A DNA stretch of 64,000 bases from Bacteroides faecichinchillae JCM 17102 (lineage in GTDB: Bacteria; Bacteroidota; Bacteroidia; Bacteroidales; Bacteroidaceae). Of this stretch, positions 9,735-19,200 are shown piece after piece. The stretch lies in assembly GCF_000614145.1 (NCBI RefSeq), contig NZ_BAKK01000006.1:96060-160059 (forward strand). Reading direction: 5' to 3'. The position numbers and the translations under genes were made by a program. Under the pieces are notes generated by a model, which saw only the letters and a program-made list of their open reading frames with translations, made no database searches and was not told where the DNA came from. Every line of letters starts with the position of its first letter. Position 1 is the first letter of the stretch.

Positions 9735-10706
9735 ATGAAAAGAGGAAAGCAAACTTGTAAGATCTTGAAAGAGATTCGCCGACAAATAGCTGAAGCGAAT
9801 GATATTGAATTTATCACTTCTGAATGTCAGTACCATGGGGATTGTCTGGGTAGTTGTCCGAAATGTGAAGCTGAGGTACGTTATCTGGAACAGCAGTTGG
9901 AAAGAAAAAGACTGGCAGGTAAAGCAATTACCATTTTAGGAATTTCCGCCGGAATGCTTACGATGGTTCCCATACAGGCCGAAGCACAACAGGTAAAAAC
10001 GACAACAATAGAAAAAAAAACAGATTCCATTAGTGTGGTTGAAGGAGAAAACGTATTACCCGGAGTCATCGAAACAATGCCCGAATTTCCCGGCGGACAA
10101 GCTAAATTACTGGAATATATAAAAACAAATCTTCGTTATCCCGATCCTGACTGTTGCATATCAGGACATGTGATCGTGCAATTTAAGGTGATGAAAAATG
10201 GTAGTATAAATGAAATCAAAGTTGTAAAAGGATTGCATCCATTATTTGATCAGGAAGCATTAAGAGTGATCAGTACTATGCCCAAATGGAATCCCGGAAA
10301 AATAAAGGATCGTCCGGTAAATACCTTATTTACTGTGCCGGTTACATTTAAATATGAAAATAATGATTCAACCAAATTACCAAAAACCCACATATTAGAA
10401 ACTGCAACAAAAGATACCCCAGAAAGTCAGTTCATCACAGTAAAAGGAAAAGTGGTCTATACTGACGGCACTCCCATAGTAGGAGCAAATATTTATGAAT
10501 ATAAAAATGAGCAGAATAATACTATATCTTATGTGGATGGTTATTTTCAATTAACGATAGATAGAAGACATGCCTTATTTGTTACATACATAGCCTTCAA
10601 GCGACAGGATATTAGATTAAACAAGTATAAATCACCCTATATAACAATAGTACTTCATGAAAGTGAACCTGTAATTATGGGTGAAGCCATCATTCAAACA
10701 AGATAG
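9735..10706 (+). CDS. TonB-type energy transducer with Cys-cluster N-terminus and carboxypeptidase-like domain
   Basis: I chose the ATG at 9735 (MKRGKQTCKI), not an upstream start that overlaps the activase; the remnant at 10709 begins the same way. The 323 residues comprise a cytoplasmic N-terminus with four cysteines (ECQYHGDCLGSCPKCEAEV, about 32-50, possibly metal-binding), one membrane segment (about 64-80), a TonB_C domain starting MPEFPGGQAKLLEYI, and a C-terminal beta-sandwich of carboxypeptidase-regulatory type (VKGKVVYTDGTPIVGANI). TonB_C domains contact outer-membrane receptors. Fusion to a CarboxypepD_reg-like domain, more usual at receptor N-termini, is noteworthy. The four-Cys N-terminus is of unknown function. 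Confidence 0.75.
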   Translation: MKRGKQTCKILKEIRRQIAEANDIEFITSECQYHGDCLGSCPKCEAEVRYLEQQLERKRLAGKAITILGISAGMLTMVPIQAEAQQVKTTTIEKKTDSISVVEGENVLPGVIETMPEFPGGQAKLLEYIKTNLRYPDPDCCISGHVIVQFKVMKNGSINEIKVVKGLHPLFDQEALRVISTMPKWNPGKIKDRPVNTLFTVPVTFKYENNDSTKLPKTHILETATKDTPESQFITVKGKVVYTDGTPIVGANIYEYKNEQNNTISYVDGYFQLTIDRRHALFVTYIAFKRQDIRLNKYKSPYITIVLHESEPVIMGEAIIQTR

Positions 10707-10708
10707 CC

Positions 10709-10862
10709 ATGAATCGAGGAAAGCAAACTTGTAAGATCTCAAAAGAGACTTGCTGGTAAATAACTGAAACAAATGATATGAAATAGATCCTCTGGGAAAT
10801 TAGCAGATGGTACCAAAGTAGCTGTTAAATATACAATTCCAGTTATGTTCAAATTACAATAA
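10709..10862 (+). pseudogene. Remnant of a second tonB-like gene
   Basis: The first ~100 bases repeat the start of the gene at 9735 (ATGAATCGAGGAAAGCAAAC compared with ATGAAAAGAGGAAAGCAAAC) but hit a stop after about 15 codons. After a large internal deletion the sequence resumes as the end of a TonB_C domain: read in frame, GKLADGTKVAVKYTIPVMF followed by KLQ and stop at 10860-10862. A tandem paralogue has therefore lost nearly all of its middle. Confidence 0.75.
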
Positions 10863-10885
10863 AGAATAAATTTTTTAATAATAAT

Positions 10886-13753
10886 ATGCAATCATTTCTC
10901 CAACTAGTCGCTCATGACCTGTACTCTAAAATAGGAAACAACCTGTCACGTACAGTACTCGTCTTCCCAAATAAACGTGCAAATCTGTTCTTTAACGAAT
11001 ATCTCGCGGATGAATCCGATCATCCCATTTGGTCACCCACCGCTATGAGTATCAGCGACCTGTTTCAGAAAATGTCCATACAGAAAGTAGGAGACCCGAT
11101 TCGTCTGGTCTGTGAACTTTATAAAGTATTCCGGGAAGAGACACAAAGTCAAGAGACATTGGATGATTTCTATTTCTGGGGAGAATTACTTATAAGTGAT
11201 TTCGACGATGTAGACAAAAATATGGTGAATGCAGACAAACTATTCAGTAATCTGCAAGATCTGAAAAATCTAATGGATGATTACGACTTTCTCGATAAAG
11301 AACAGGAAGAAGCTATCAAACAGTTTTTTCAAAACTTCTCCATTGAACGACGTACTGAATTGAAGGAAAAGTTTATCTCTCTATGGGATAAACTAGGTAC
11401 AATCTACCATCATTATCGTAAGAATCTGGCTGAATTAGGCATTGCCTACGAAGGTATGCTCTATCGCAATGTCATCGAAGAACTGGACACAGACCGATTA
11501 AAATACGATAAATATATATTTGTCGGTTTCAACGTACTAAACAAAGTTGAAAAGGAACTTTTTGTCAAACTGAAGAATGTAAACAAAGCAATGTTCTATT
11601 GGGATTATGACCTCTTCTATACCCAGCAAATAAAAAAACATGAGGCCGGAGAATTCATTAAAAAGAACCTCAAAGACTTCCCAAATGAACTTCCGGAAAG
11701 TTATTTCAATTCTATACAACAGCCTAAAAAAATTCGTTATATCTCCGCTTCTACCGAAAATGCACAAGCACGTTTCTTGCCTGAATGGATACGCAACACT
11801 TTTTCCGGCAATTATGAAGAAAAAGAAAATGCTGTAGTACTCTGCAACGAAGCCTTACTCCTTCCCGTCCTTCACTCCATCCCGCAAGAAGTGAAAAATG
11901 TAAATATCACTATGGGATTTCCCTTGGCACAGACTCCGGTATATAGTTTTATCAATGCAGCTATGGAATTACAAACAAACGGTTATCGCTCGGACACCGG
12001 ACGATTTACCTACGAAGCTGTTTCTGCTATACTTAAACATCCCTATACCCGCCAGCTCTCGGTACAAGCCGAATCATTGGAATGGGAACTAACAAAAACG
12101 AACCGTTTCTATCCATTTCCTTCAGAATTGAAGAAAGATAATTTTCTGGCAAACCTTTTCACTCCTCGTAGTGGAATTAAAGATCTTTGCAACTACCTTA
12201 CTGAATTAATCAACGACATCTCAGTTCTCTATCGTCAGGAAAACGAATTCAAAGATATTTTCAATCAACTCTACCGGGAGGCACTTTTTCAGAGTTTCAC
12301 TAAAATAAACCGCATATATAGTTTGATAGAAAGTGGTGAACTGGAAGTGCGCACAGATACTCTAAAACATTTGATAACGAAAGTTCTGACCGCATCTAAT
12401 ATTCCTTTTCATGGAGAACCTGCTATCGGAATGCAAGTCATGGGAGTATTGGAAACACGTAATCTGGATTTTCGCAACCTTGTCATGTTATCACTTAACG
12501 AAGGACAATTACCCAAATCCGGAGGCGAATCCTCTTTCATTCCCTATAATCTGCGAAAAGCTTTTGGAATGACCACCATTGAACATAAAAATGCAGTATA
12601 TGCATACTATTTCTACCGTCTCATTCAACGGGCAGAAAATATCACTTTACTATACAATACTTCCTCCAACGGTCTGAACCGTGGAGAATGGTCACGTTTC
12701 ATGCTACAATTTCTGGTAGAAGGACCTCACGAGATTACTATGGAATATTTAGAAGCGGGGCAATCTCCACAAAATATAACAGATATTCAAATAAAAAAGA
12801 CTCCTGAGGTATTGGCACGCCTACATCACACTTATGACAGTTCCAACCCTCGTTCACTGATCTTATCTCCATCGGCTCTCAATGCTTACCTCGATTGCCG
12901 CCTGAAATTCTATTATCGCTATGTAGCACGATTGAAAGCTCCCGAAGAAGTTAGTGCCGATATTGACTCTGCTCTATTCGGAACTATTTTTCATCGTTCT
13001 GCTCAACTTGCCTATACAGATCTGATAGCTAACGGCCAAACTGTACAAAAAGACGATTTGGAAAAATTATTGCGCAACGATGTGAAATTACAGGACTACG
13101 TAGATCGTGCTTTCAAGGAAAAACTCTTCAAAGTTCCTATAGATGAGAAACCCGAATACAATGGAGTGCAGCTTATCAACTCTAAAGTGATAATTTCTTA
13201 TCTAAAACAATTACTAAGAAATGACCTTCAATATGCTCCGTTCGAAATGATAGCAATGGAAAGCGATGTTGAAGAAAAAATAAAAATCCAAACAACACAA
13301 GGTCCATTAACTATCCGCCTCGGAGGAACAATAGACCGTATAGACTCTAAAGAAGATACTTTACGTATTGTAGACTACAAAACTGGTGGAAGCCCTAAAA
13401 CTCCCGCTAATATCGAACAACTGTTTACACCGGCAGAAACACGTCCTAACTATATCTTCCAAACTTTTTTATACGCATCCATAATGAGCCGTCAGCAATC
13501 ACTGAAAGTAGCCCCTGCACTACTTTATATCCATCGGGCTGCTTCTGAAAGCTACTCTCCTGTTATAGAAATGGGAGAACCTCGAAAAACAAAAATACCT
13601 GTCAATAATTTCGCTTTTTTCGAAGATGAGTTTCAAGAACATCTAAAAGCATTATTGGAAGAAATCTATGATGAAAAGGAATCTTTTACGCAAACAGAAG
13701 ACGCAAAAAAATGTAATTTCTGCGATTTTAAATCAATCTGCAAGAGAGGATAA
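10886..13753 (+). CDS. addB: PD-(D/E)xK nuclease, AddB-like
   Basis: A 955-residue AddB-like partner of the helicase-nuclease at 5903. The N-terminal half is a degenerate helicase fold opening with LVFPNKRANLFFNEYL. The C-terminal third is a RecB-type nuclease: LSPSALNAYLDCRLKFYYRY near 660-679, GTIFHRSA, GGTIDRID and the catalytic IVDYKTGG. Four cysteines typical of the AddB iron-sulphur staple are present: one near residue 671 (LDCR) and a terminal cluster CNFCDFKSIC (943, 946, 952). The pair would process double-strand ends for RecA loading. The gene follows the tonB remnant by 23 bases. Confidence 0.87.
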   Translation: MQSFLQLVAHDLYSKIGNNLSRTVLVFPNKRANLFFNEYLADESDHPIWSPTAMSISDLFQKMSIQKVGDPIRLVCELYKVFREETQSQETLDDFYFWGELLISDFDDVDKNMVNADKLFSNLQDLKNLMDDYDFLDKEQEEAIKQFFQNFSIERRTELKEKFISLWDKLGTIYHHYRKNLAELGIAYEGMLYRNVIEELDTDRLKYDKYIFVGFNVLNKVEKELFVKLKNVNKAMFYWDYDLFYTQQIKKHEAGEFIKKNLKDFPNELPESYFNSIQQPKKIRYISASTENAQARFLPEWIRNTFSGNYEEKENAVVLCNEALLLPVLHSIPQEVKNVNITMGFPLAQTPVYSFINAAMELQTNGYRSDTGRFTYEAVSAILKHPYTRQLSVQAESLEWELTKTNRFYPFPSELKKDNFLANLFTPRSGIKDLCNYLTELINDISVLYRQENEFKDIFNQLYREALFQSFTKINRIYSLIESGELEVRTDTLKHLITKVLTASNIPFHGEPAIGMQVMGVLETRNLDFRNLVMLSLNEGQLPKSGGESSFIPYNLRKAFGMTTIEHKNAVYAYYFYRLIQRAENITLLYNTSSNGLNRGEWSRFMLQFLVEGPHEITMEYLEAGQSPQNITDIQIKKTPEVLARLHHTYDSSNPRSLILSPSALNAYLDCRLKFYYRYVARLKAPEEVSADIDSALFGTIFHRSAQLAYTDLIANGQTVQKDDLEKLLRNDVKLQDYVDRAFKEKLFKVPIDEKPEYNGVQLINSKVIISYLKQLLRNDLQYAPFEMIAMESDVEEKIKIQTTQGPLTIRLGGTIDRIDSKEDTLRIVDYKTGGSPKTPANIEQLFTPAETRPNYIFQTFLYASIMSRQQSLKVAPALLYIHRAASESYSPVIEMGEPRKTKIPVNNFAFFEDEFQEHLKALLEEIYDEKESFTQTEDAKKCNFCDFKSICKRG

Positions 13754-13918
13754 GAAAAAGAAGTTGTATCAAAATACTGATTAACATCTGCTTCTATCAT
13801 CCCAAACGTAGTGAAGATTTTCTTTTCTGACTCATACAGAAAGTAAATTCTTCACTATGTTTATAATAAGAGAGCAAAATGATAACCATTATCAATTTTG
13901 ATACAACCTCTTTTTCTT
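13752..13918. repeat. Nested inverted repeat between convergent genes; terminator and dispersed palindrome
   Basis: Outer arms of 24 bases (13752-13775 and 13895-13918, core GTTGTATCAAAAT / ATTTTGATACAAC) differ at about one position and end in poly-A and poly-T tracts, so they can terminate transcription from both sides. Inside is a second palindrome at about 13798-13865 (AACGTAGTGAAGATT ... AATTCTTCACTATGTT). That inner element matches the repeat at 35550 and resembles the dispersed 'gaacgaagtgaagaatct' repeats seen in many Bacteroidetes. Confidence 0.75.
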
Positions 13919-13962
13919 TATAAGGACTTTAGAAATAGTCCTTTCTATCTTAAAACCTGAAA

Positions 13963-15096
13963 TTATCGCTGCAACAATGGCACTGAGAAACTAAACGTAG
14001 ATCCTTCTCCTTCTTTCGAAGTGAACCAAAGATCACCTCCATTCTTAACCACAAAATCCTTGCAAAGTAACAATCCAAGTCCGGATCCTTCTTCATTATT
14101 CGTACCGAAAGTACTGAAATGTGTATCCGTATGCAGCAATTTCTTCTGATTTGTCTCGTCAATACCACAACCGGAGTCCTTCACACTAACCACTGCCATG
14201 CTATCCTCTTCTGTCAAAGATATCACTATCTCAGTTCCTTCATTACTAAATTTAATAGCATTACTGATCAAATTACGAATTACCGTTTTTATCATATCAA
14301 TGTCGGCTCTTACTTCTACCCGGTCTGAAGAAATGTCAAGTACAATCTTTATCTTCTTCAATCCGGCTACCATATTGAAGATCTCACTTACACCTTCTAT
14401 TACTTCTACCAGATTGATATCCTGATAAACTACTTTCAACTTACCGATCTGGCTTTTAGTCCATTTCAATAAATTATCAAGCAGAGAAAATACGTCTTCC
14501 GTCGTTTGATTAGCCATCGTAAGTAGTTCGTACATCTCGTCACCTATCGTCTGAGTTGGCAGGTTCAAAATCAGCATATTCAGTACCATTTTGATTGATC
14601 CCATTGGTGAACGCAAGTCATGTGCTATCACAGAATAAAGTTTATCACGTCCCATGATTGTTCTGCGTAATTCCTCTGTTTGTGCCACAATAATCCGTTT
14701 AGCAGCCACCAAAGAAATCTGGTGAGTCACACGAATAATTAATTCTTCTTTGTTAAAAGGCTTTGAGATAAAATCATTCCCCCCTACCTGAAATCCCTTT
14801 ACAATATCTGCTGTACTATTCAGCGCTGTAAGAAAAATAATAGGAATTTCACTCATTATCGAATCAGCTTTCATTTTTGTGGCGACCTCGAATCCACTCA
14901 TATCTGGCATCATGACATCCAGCAATACTAAATCAGGTTTTTCTTTTTCAACCTGTTCCAAAGCTTGCTGTCCATTATTTGCCGTTACAATATTGAATTT
15001 CTCATTTGTCAAAAGCACTTTCAACAGAAGGACATTCGAAATCACGTCATCCACAATAAGGATCTTATATTCGGACGGATTTATTTCCACATTCAT
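13963..15096 (-). CDS. Response-regulator receiver fused to a histidine kinase
   Basis: A 377-residue soluble signalling protein with no membrane segment. A REC domain comes first (residues 10-125, phospho-acceptor Asp60 in LVLLDVMMPDMSG, Lys112 in FISKPF). It is followed by a HisKA helix pair with His159 in SVIAHDLRSPMG, and a HATPase_c domain with the N-box VIRNLISNAIKFS (273-285) and G-boxes DSGCGID and GSGLGLLL. Receiver-before-kinase order suggests it is controlled by another kinase and passes phosphate to an unlinked regulator. It lies 22 bases after UDP-glucuronate decarboxylase in the same orientation. Confidence 0.9.
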   Translation of the reverse strand: MNVEINPSEYKILIVDDVISNVLLLKVLLTNEKFNIVTANNGQQALEQVEKEKPDLVLLDVMMPDMSGFEVATKMKADSIMSEIPIIFLTALNSTADIVKGFQVGGNDFISKPFNKEELIIRVTHQISLVAAKRIIVAQTEELRRTIMGRDKLYSVIAHDLRSPMGSIKMVLNMLILNLPTQTIGDEMYELLTMANQTTEDVFSLLDNLLKWTKSQIGKLKVVYQDINLVEVIEGVSEIFNMVAGLKKIKIVLDISSDRVEVRADIDMIKTVIRNLISNAIKFSNEGTEIVISLTEEDSMAVVSVKDSGCGIDETNQKKLLHTDTHFSTFGTNNEEGSGLGLLLCKDFVVKNGGDLWFTSKEGEGSTFSFSVPLLQR

Positions 15097-15118
15097 ATCT
15101 TCGATTTTTTAGATTACA

Positions 15119-16048
15119 TCAAATTTGTTTAAAATACTCAATCATTCGTAGCAGTCCTTCTTCTAATTCGATTGTCGGTTGCCATCCTAGTTTTTCCTTT
15201 GCCAATGTTATATCCGGTTGTCGTTGTCTCGGATCGTCGTGTGGTAAAGGCTTGAAAACAATCTTCGAAGCAGATCCAACTAATTGAATCACTTTCTCTG
15301 CTAATTCAAGCATTGAGAATTCATGTGTATTTCCAATATTCACAGGACCTGTAAAATCATCCTCAGTATTCATCATTCTCACCATCCCCTCAACCATGTC
15401 ATCTATATACTGGAAACTACGTGTCTGTTTACCATCTCCATAAATAGTAATATCTTCATTTTTTAATGCCTGCGTGATAAAGTTGGATACCACACGTCCA
15501 TCATTTGGCAACATCCGCGGTCCATATGTATTAAATATACGAATTATTTTTACGCGAACCTTATTCTGACGAAAATAATCCATACATAAAGTTTCCGCAC
15601 AACGTTTCCCTTCGTCATAGCATGAACGGTAACCTATCGGATTCACATTTCCCCAATAATTCTCAGGTTGGGGATGAATAGCCGGATCGCCATATACTTC
15701 GCTGGTAGAAGCCTGCAATATCTTAGCATTCACTTTCTTTGCCAGTCCAAGCATATTAAAGGTTCCCAATACTGACGTTTTAGTCGTCTGAATCGAATCA
15801 TATTGATAATGAATGGGCGATGCCGGACAAGCTAAATTATAGATTTCATCTACTTCGACAAAAAAAGGAAAGGTTACGTCATGTTCTACTAACCTAAAAT
15901 TAGGCTCATTCATCAAGTGCTTTATATTATCTTGAGAACCTGTAAAAAAGTTATCCAAGCATATAACATAATAACCTTCTTTTATGAGTCGTGTACAAAG
16001 ATGAGAACCTATAAAACCGGCCCCACCGCTTACCAATATTCTCTTCAT
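15119..16048 (-). CDS. UDP-glucuronate decarboxylase (UDP-xylose synthase)
   Basis: A 309-residue extended SDR converting UDP-glucuronate to UDP-xylose with bound NAD+, supplying surface polysaccharide synthesis. Features: [11 protein letters not shown] (residues 7-17), [12 protein letters not shown] near 73-84 as in UXS enzymes, STSEVYGDP, and the catalytic YDEGK (144-148). [10 protein letters not shown] and [14 protein letters not shown] are also diagnostic. No polysaccharide cluster is adjacent. It heads a two-gene operon with the kinase and has its own promoter. Confidence 0.92.
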   Translation of the reverse strand: MKRILVSGGAGFIGSHLCTRLIKEGYYVICLDNFFTGSQDNIKHLMNEPNFRLVEHDVTFPFFVEVDEIYNLACPASPIHYQYDSIQTTKTSVLGTFNMLGLAKKVNAKILQASTSEVYGDPAIHPQPENYWGNVNPIGYRSCYDEGKRCAETLCMDYFRQNKVRVKIIRIFNTYGPRMLPNDGRVVSNFITQALKNEDITIYGDGKQTRSFQYIDDMVEGMVRMMNTEDDFTGPVNIGNTHEFSMLELAEKVIQLVGSASKIVFKPLPHDDPRQRQPDITLAKEKLGWQPTIELEEGLLRMIEYFKQI

Positions 16049-16094
16049 TTTTACTTTTACTATTTTTTAATCTCTCTGTTTTGTTTATTGAATA

Positions 16095-16102
16095 CAAATA
16101 TA
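16095..16102 (-). promoter_or_regulatory. -7 promoter box of the UXS-kinase operon
   Basis: CAAATATA is the reverse complement of TATATTTG (TAnnTTTG), 47 bases upstream of the UXS start. Confidence 0.55.
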
Positions 16103-16214
16103 ACCACTTTACCCCTAATATGCAAATCAAACAATCAAAAATAGTTGCGATTTCCGAAACAACTCTCCTTTCGCAAATGTTAATTATAAAAATGTAATAT
16201 TTACCGTAGAAATT

Positions 16215-17174
16215 ATGATAACATCTGAATTAAATACGGGACTCATAGACGCCGTAAGAGAAAAATTATCACCGAAAGAAAACATAGCCAATCTACTAAT
16301 GGATACTCTTTTCATAGGTAAAGAAGCCATCTACAGACGGTTGCGCGGCGAGGTCCCTTTCACACTGGAAGAAGCCGCCCTTATTTCAAGAAAACTGGGC
16401 GTATCACTGGATAAAATTGTTGGAGTAAGTTTCAGTGCCAATGCTGTATTCGACATGAATGTAGTAAACCATAACGATCCTTTTGAAACCTACTATACAA
16501 TCCTAAATAAATATACCAAATTACTGTATACAATGCGGGATGATCCGACTTCCACCTTAGGAACTTCCTCCAATGTCATCCCTCAAACGCTTTATCTGAA
16601 ATATGATATCTTGTCGAAGTTTCGCCTATTCAAATGGATGTATCAGAATATGCATATACAATGCAAACATTTCGAAGAAATGGAAATCCCTAAAAAAATA
16701 TACGATATCCAGAAAGACTTTGTTGCAACCACACAACATATCCATTCCACAGATTACATTTGGGATAATATGATCTTCCATCATCTGATCAATGACCTCC
16801 AGTATTTTTCTGACATTCATCTCATCTCAGATAAGGAAAAATTGCATATCAAGGACGAATTGCATCAATTGGTGAACGAATTGGAAGAATTGGCTATTAC
16901 AGGAAAAACGGAAGCTGGTAATGATATACATATCTATGTTTCCCATATCAATTTTGAAGCGACCTACAGCTATCTGGAATCCAACTCACTCCAACTTAGC
17001 ATGATACGGGTATATTCTATCAATTCTATTACGACTCAGGATTGCGAAATGTTCCTAAGCCTGAAAGAATGGATACAGTCATTAAAGAAATTCTCTACCC
17101 TAATTTCCGAAAGCGGAGAGATGCAACGTATCCAGTTCTTCAAGCAACAACGAGAAATTATCAATATACTGTAG
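16215..17174 (+). CDS. HTH-containing protein of unknown function, copy 1
   Basis: A 319-residue soluble protein. Residues about 30-70 (KEAIYRRLRGEVPFTLEEAA, then ISRKLGVSLDKIVG) look like a lambda-repressor or BetR-type helix-turn-helix. The remaining ~250 residues match no family I recognise and have no membrane segment. It is paralogous along its whole length to the gene at 17411, sharing MGKEA-type/YRRLRGEV, FRLFKWMYQN, INFEATYSYLE and RVYSINS. A transcriptional regulator is likely, target unknown. It ends in a strong hairpin. Confidence 0.72.
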   Translation: MITSELNTGLIDAVREKLSPKENIANLLMDTLFIGKEAIYRRLRGEVPFTLEEAALISRKLGVSLDKIVGVSFSANAVFDMNVVNHNDPFETYYTILNKYTKLLYTMRDDPTSTLGTSSNVIPQTLYLKYDILSKFRLFKWMYQNMHIQCKHFEEMEIPKKIYDIQKDFVATTQHIHSTDYIWDNMIFHHLINDLQYFSDIHLISDKEKLHIKDELHQLVNELEELAITGKTEAGNDIHIYVSHINFEATYSYLESNSLQLSMIRVYSINSITTQDCEMFLSLKEWIQSLKKFSTLISESGEMQRIQFFKQQREIINIL

Positions 17175-17209
17175 AATCTTTCTGTTTCGATTTTCGAAAC
17201 AGAAAGATT
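17175..17209 (+). terminator. Perfect 16-bp hairpin after HTH copy 1
   Basis: Starting directly after the stop codon, AATCTTTCTGTTTCGA pairs perfectly with TCGAAACAGAAAGATT across a three-base TTT loop. The following run is AT-rich but not a clean T tract. Confidence 0.75.
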
Positions 17210-17410
17210 TATATAGTTACAATATTCGAAAGAACACCTATCTCTTTTCTCGCGTTTTTCATTCTGCGATCATAACCTCGTCTTTTCCTCCTTAATCAGA
17301 AAGACTACATATTTTTCATACTTGTTTTAACATACTAAACTCTCATCCATAAACTTTAAATTTGCAGTGAAGATATATCTAAACATATTATTAATCAAAA
17401 AAAGAAGAAT

Positions 17411-18372
17411 ATGATGAAAAATAATATTGCCAATGAGTTGATTGCAGAGATGAAAGTGAGAATTCCCAAGGGACAGAATCTTGCCACCTATCTGACAGAC
17501 ACTTTATGTATGGGAAAAGAAGCAGTCTATCGGAGGCTTCGGGGTGAAGTCGTTTTTACGTTCGATGAAATAGCTTTGCTTTCTTGCCGGTTAGGCATTT
17601 CCATCGACCAAATCATCGGTAATCATCTTGCCAATCGGGTAACGTTCGATCTGAACCTACTTCGTGCACAAAATCCGATGGAAAGTTATTACGAAATTAT
17701 TGACCGTTATCAAAAGATATTCGACTATGTGAAAAGTGATAGTAGTACGGAGATATATACCGCCTCTAATCTGCTTCCATTCACTCTTTATTCCTCCTAT
17801 GAATATATGTCTAAATTTCGCATTTGTCGTTGGATTTACCAGAATGAGCATATAAAAACGCCTAATTCACTAACTGATATGAAGATAGAAGACCGGATTG
17901 TCAATGCACATAAGAAATTGAGTGAGAGTGTGAGACAATGCCAGAAGACATATTTCATTTGGGATACCAATATCTTTTACTCTTTCATTAAGAGATTAAA
18001 TACTTTGCTAGCTTGAACCTGATATCGGAAGAAGATGTAAGCCATTTAAAAGATGAACTTTATCAATTGCTTTTAGTTATGGAGAATCTATCTAACAAAG
18101 GAGAATTCGGAAATGGTAAGAAAGTCTATTTTTATCTTTCTAATATTGATTTCGAGGCAACCTATAGCTTTATACAGAAAAAAGACTTCCAAATCAGCCT
18201 GCTACGTGTTTATTCCATCAATTCTATGGATTCTCAAAGTCAACATATCTGCCAGATGCAACAAAAATGGATCCAGTCGTTGAAACGACATTCTCTTTTA
18301 ATCTCTGGCAGCGCAGAAGTACAACGCATCACCTTTTTTGAAAAGCAACAGGCAATAATCGATACGTTGTAA
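17411..18372 (+). pseudogene. HTH-containing protein of unknown function, copy 2, one-base frameshift
   Basis: A paralogue of the gene at 16215 with the same HTH (KEAVYRRLRGEVVFTFDEIA, then LLSCRLGISIDQIIG). The frame breaks near 17993: YSFIKRLNTLLA-stop should continue as IKYFASLNLISEEDVSHLK in the next frame, matching copy 1. One added base gives about 320 residues against 319 in copy 1. It has its own 236-base upstream region and a separate hairpin, so the copies look independently transcribed. Either the break is a sequence error or copy 2 is inactive. Confidence 0.75.
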
Positions 18373-18381
18373 ATATAGAAA

Positions 18382-18409
18382 CAGGTCAGGATGTAATTAT
18401 CCTGACCTG
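18382..18409 (+). terminator. Hairpin after HTH copy 2
   Basis: CAGGTCAGGAT and ATCCTGACCTG (11 bp, loop GTAATT) lie 10 bases after the stop. There is no strong T tract. The rest of 18410-18657 shows nothing recognisable. Confidence 0.6.
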
Positions 18410-18657
18410 CTCTCTCAAGAACAGATTTTACTTTCCACCCTCACTCTTTAAGGCGGGAGCATTTAACTCCCAATCTGTACCCGAATTACTTTTTCAGCTC
18501 AGTTTATATCTTGATCCTTTTTTCAATCACGTTGCAAATATCGTGAAATTCTAATGAAATACTATTGAAGGTCCATTTCTGAATTTATAAATACTTAAAA
18601 TATAAAATGCTACTAATGAAAAGGAGTAAATCTTCAATTTCACTTTCCAATACAAAA

Positions 18658-19200
18658 TTAATATGATTTTCTTTCTGTTTCAGTAGGAGCCACTTCATCA
18701 GGAATACTAAATTCATGATTCGCAAACAAGTCTGCTAATCCGGAAATCTGCTTCAGACGTAACAACTCGTCACGGTCCATACCAATATTTTTCATTATCC
18801 ATTGATCGGACATACCTGCTTTGTCCAATTCAGCAACAATATGACACATCAATTCAATATTATGCATTCCTCGTGCACGATTGTGTCGGATCGTTGAACT
18901 CATTCGGTTCGATAAATCCTTATCAATTACTACAATTGGAAGCAATCCATTCTCGCGTTGATAAATACGTTTCGAAGTTTTCAATACCGTATAACGATGA
19001 TAACCGTCCACCAAAATGTAACGATCTTTATCTTTGTCATAATAGCATACACAAGGCATTGTAAATCCATCTTCCCAGATCGACAGCTCCAGCAACTTCA
19101 TTTCAGGTGGAGCAACCACATTAGGGTTATAATCATTTGCAAATACCTTTTCTACAGGTACGGCTTTCACTCCGTAAACCGGACTTTTATCAACACTCAT
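18658..19200 (-). CDS. ibrB: IbrB-like ParB/sulfiredoxin-domain protein
   Basis: A 180-residue protein with a ParB-like (ParB/Srx) domain: NDYNPN, LLELSIWEDGF, ILVDGYHRYTVLK and IRHNRARGMHNIELM, then a helical C-terminus. It pairs with the PAPS-reductase-like gene upstream as IbrB does with IbrA of E. coli, where the pair controls immunoglobulin-binding protein genes. Its ATG overlaps the upstream stop (ATGA, 19197-19200), implying translational coupling. The biochemical role of this ParB-like fold is not established; some relatives bind CTP or act as nucleases. The symbol is by family resemblance. Confidence 0.75.
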   Translation of the reverse strand: MSVDKSPVYGVKAVPVEKVFANDYNPNVVAPPEMKLLELSIWEDGFTMPCVCYYDKDKDRYILVDGYHRYTVLKTSKRIYQRENGLLPIVVIDKDLSNRMSSTIRHNRARGMHNIELMCHIVAELDKAGMSDQWIMKNIGMDRDELLRLKQISGLADLFANHEFSIPDEVAPTETERKSY

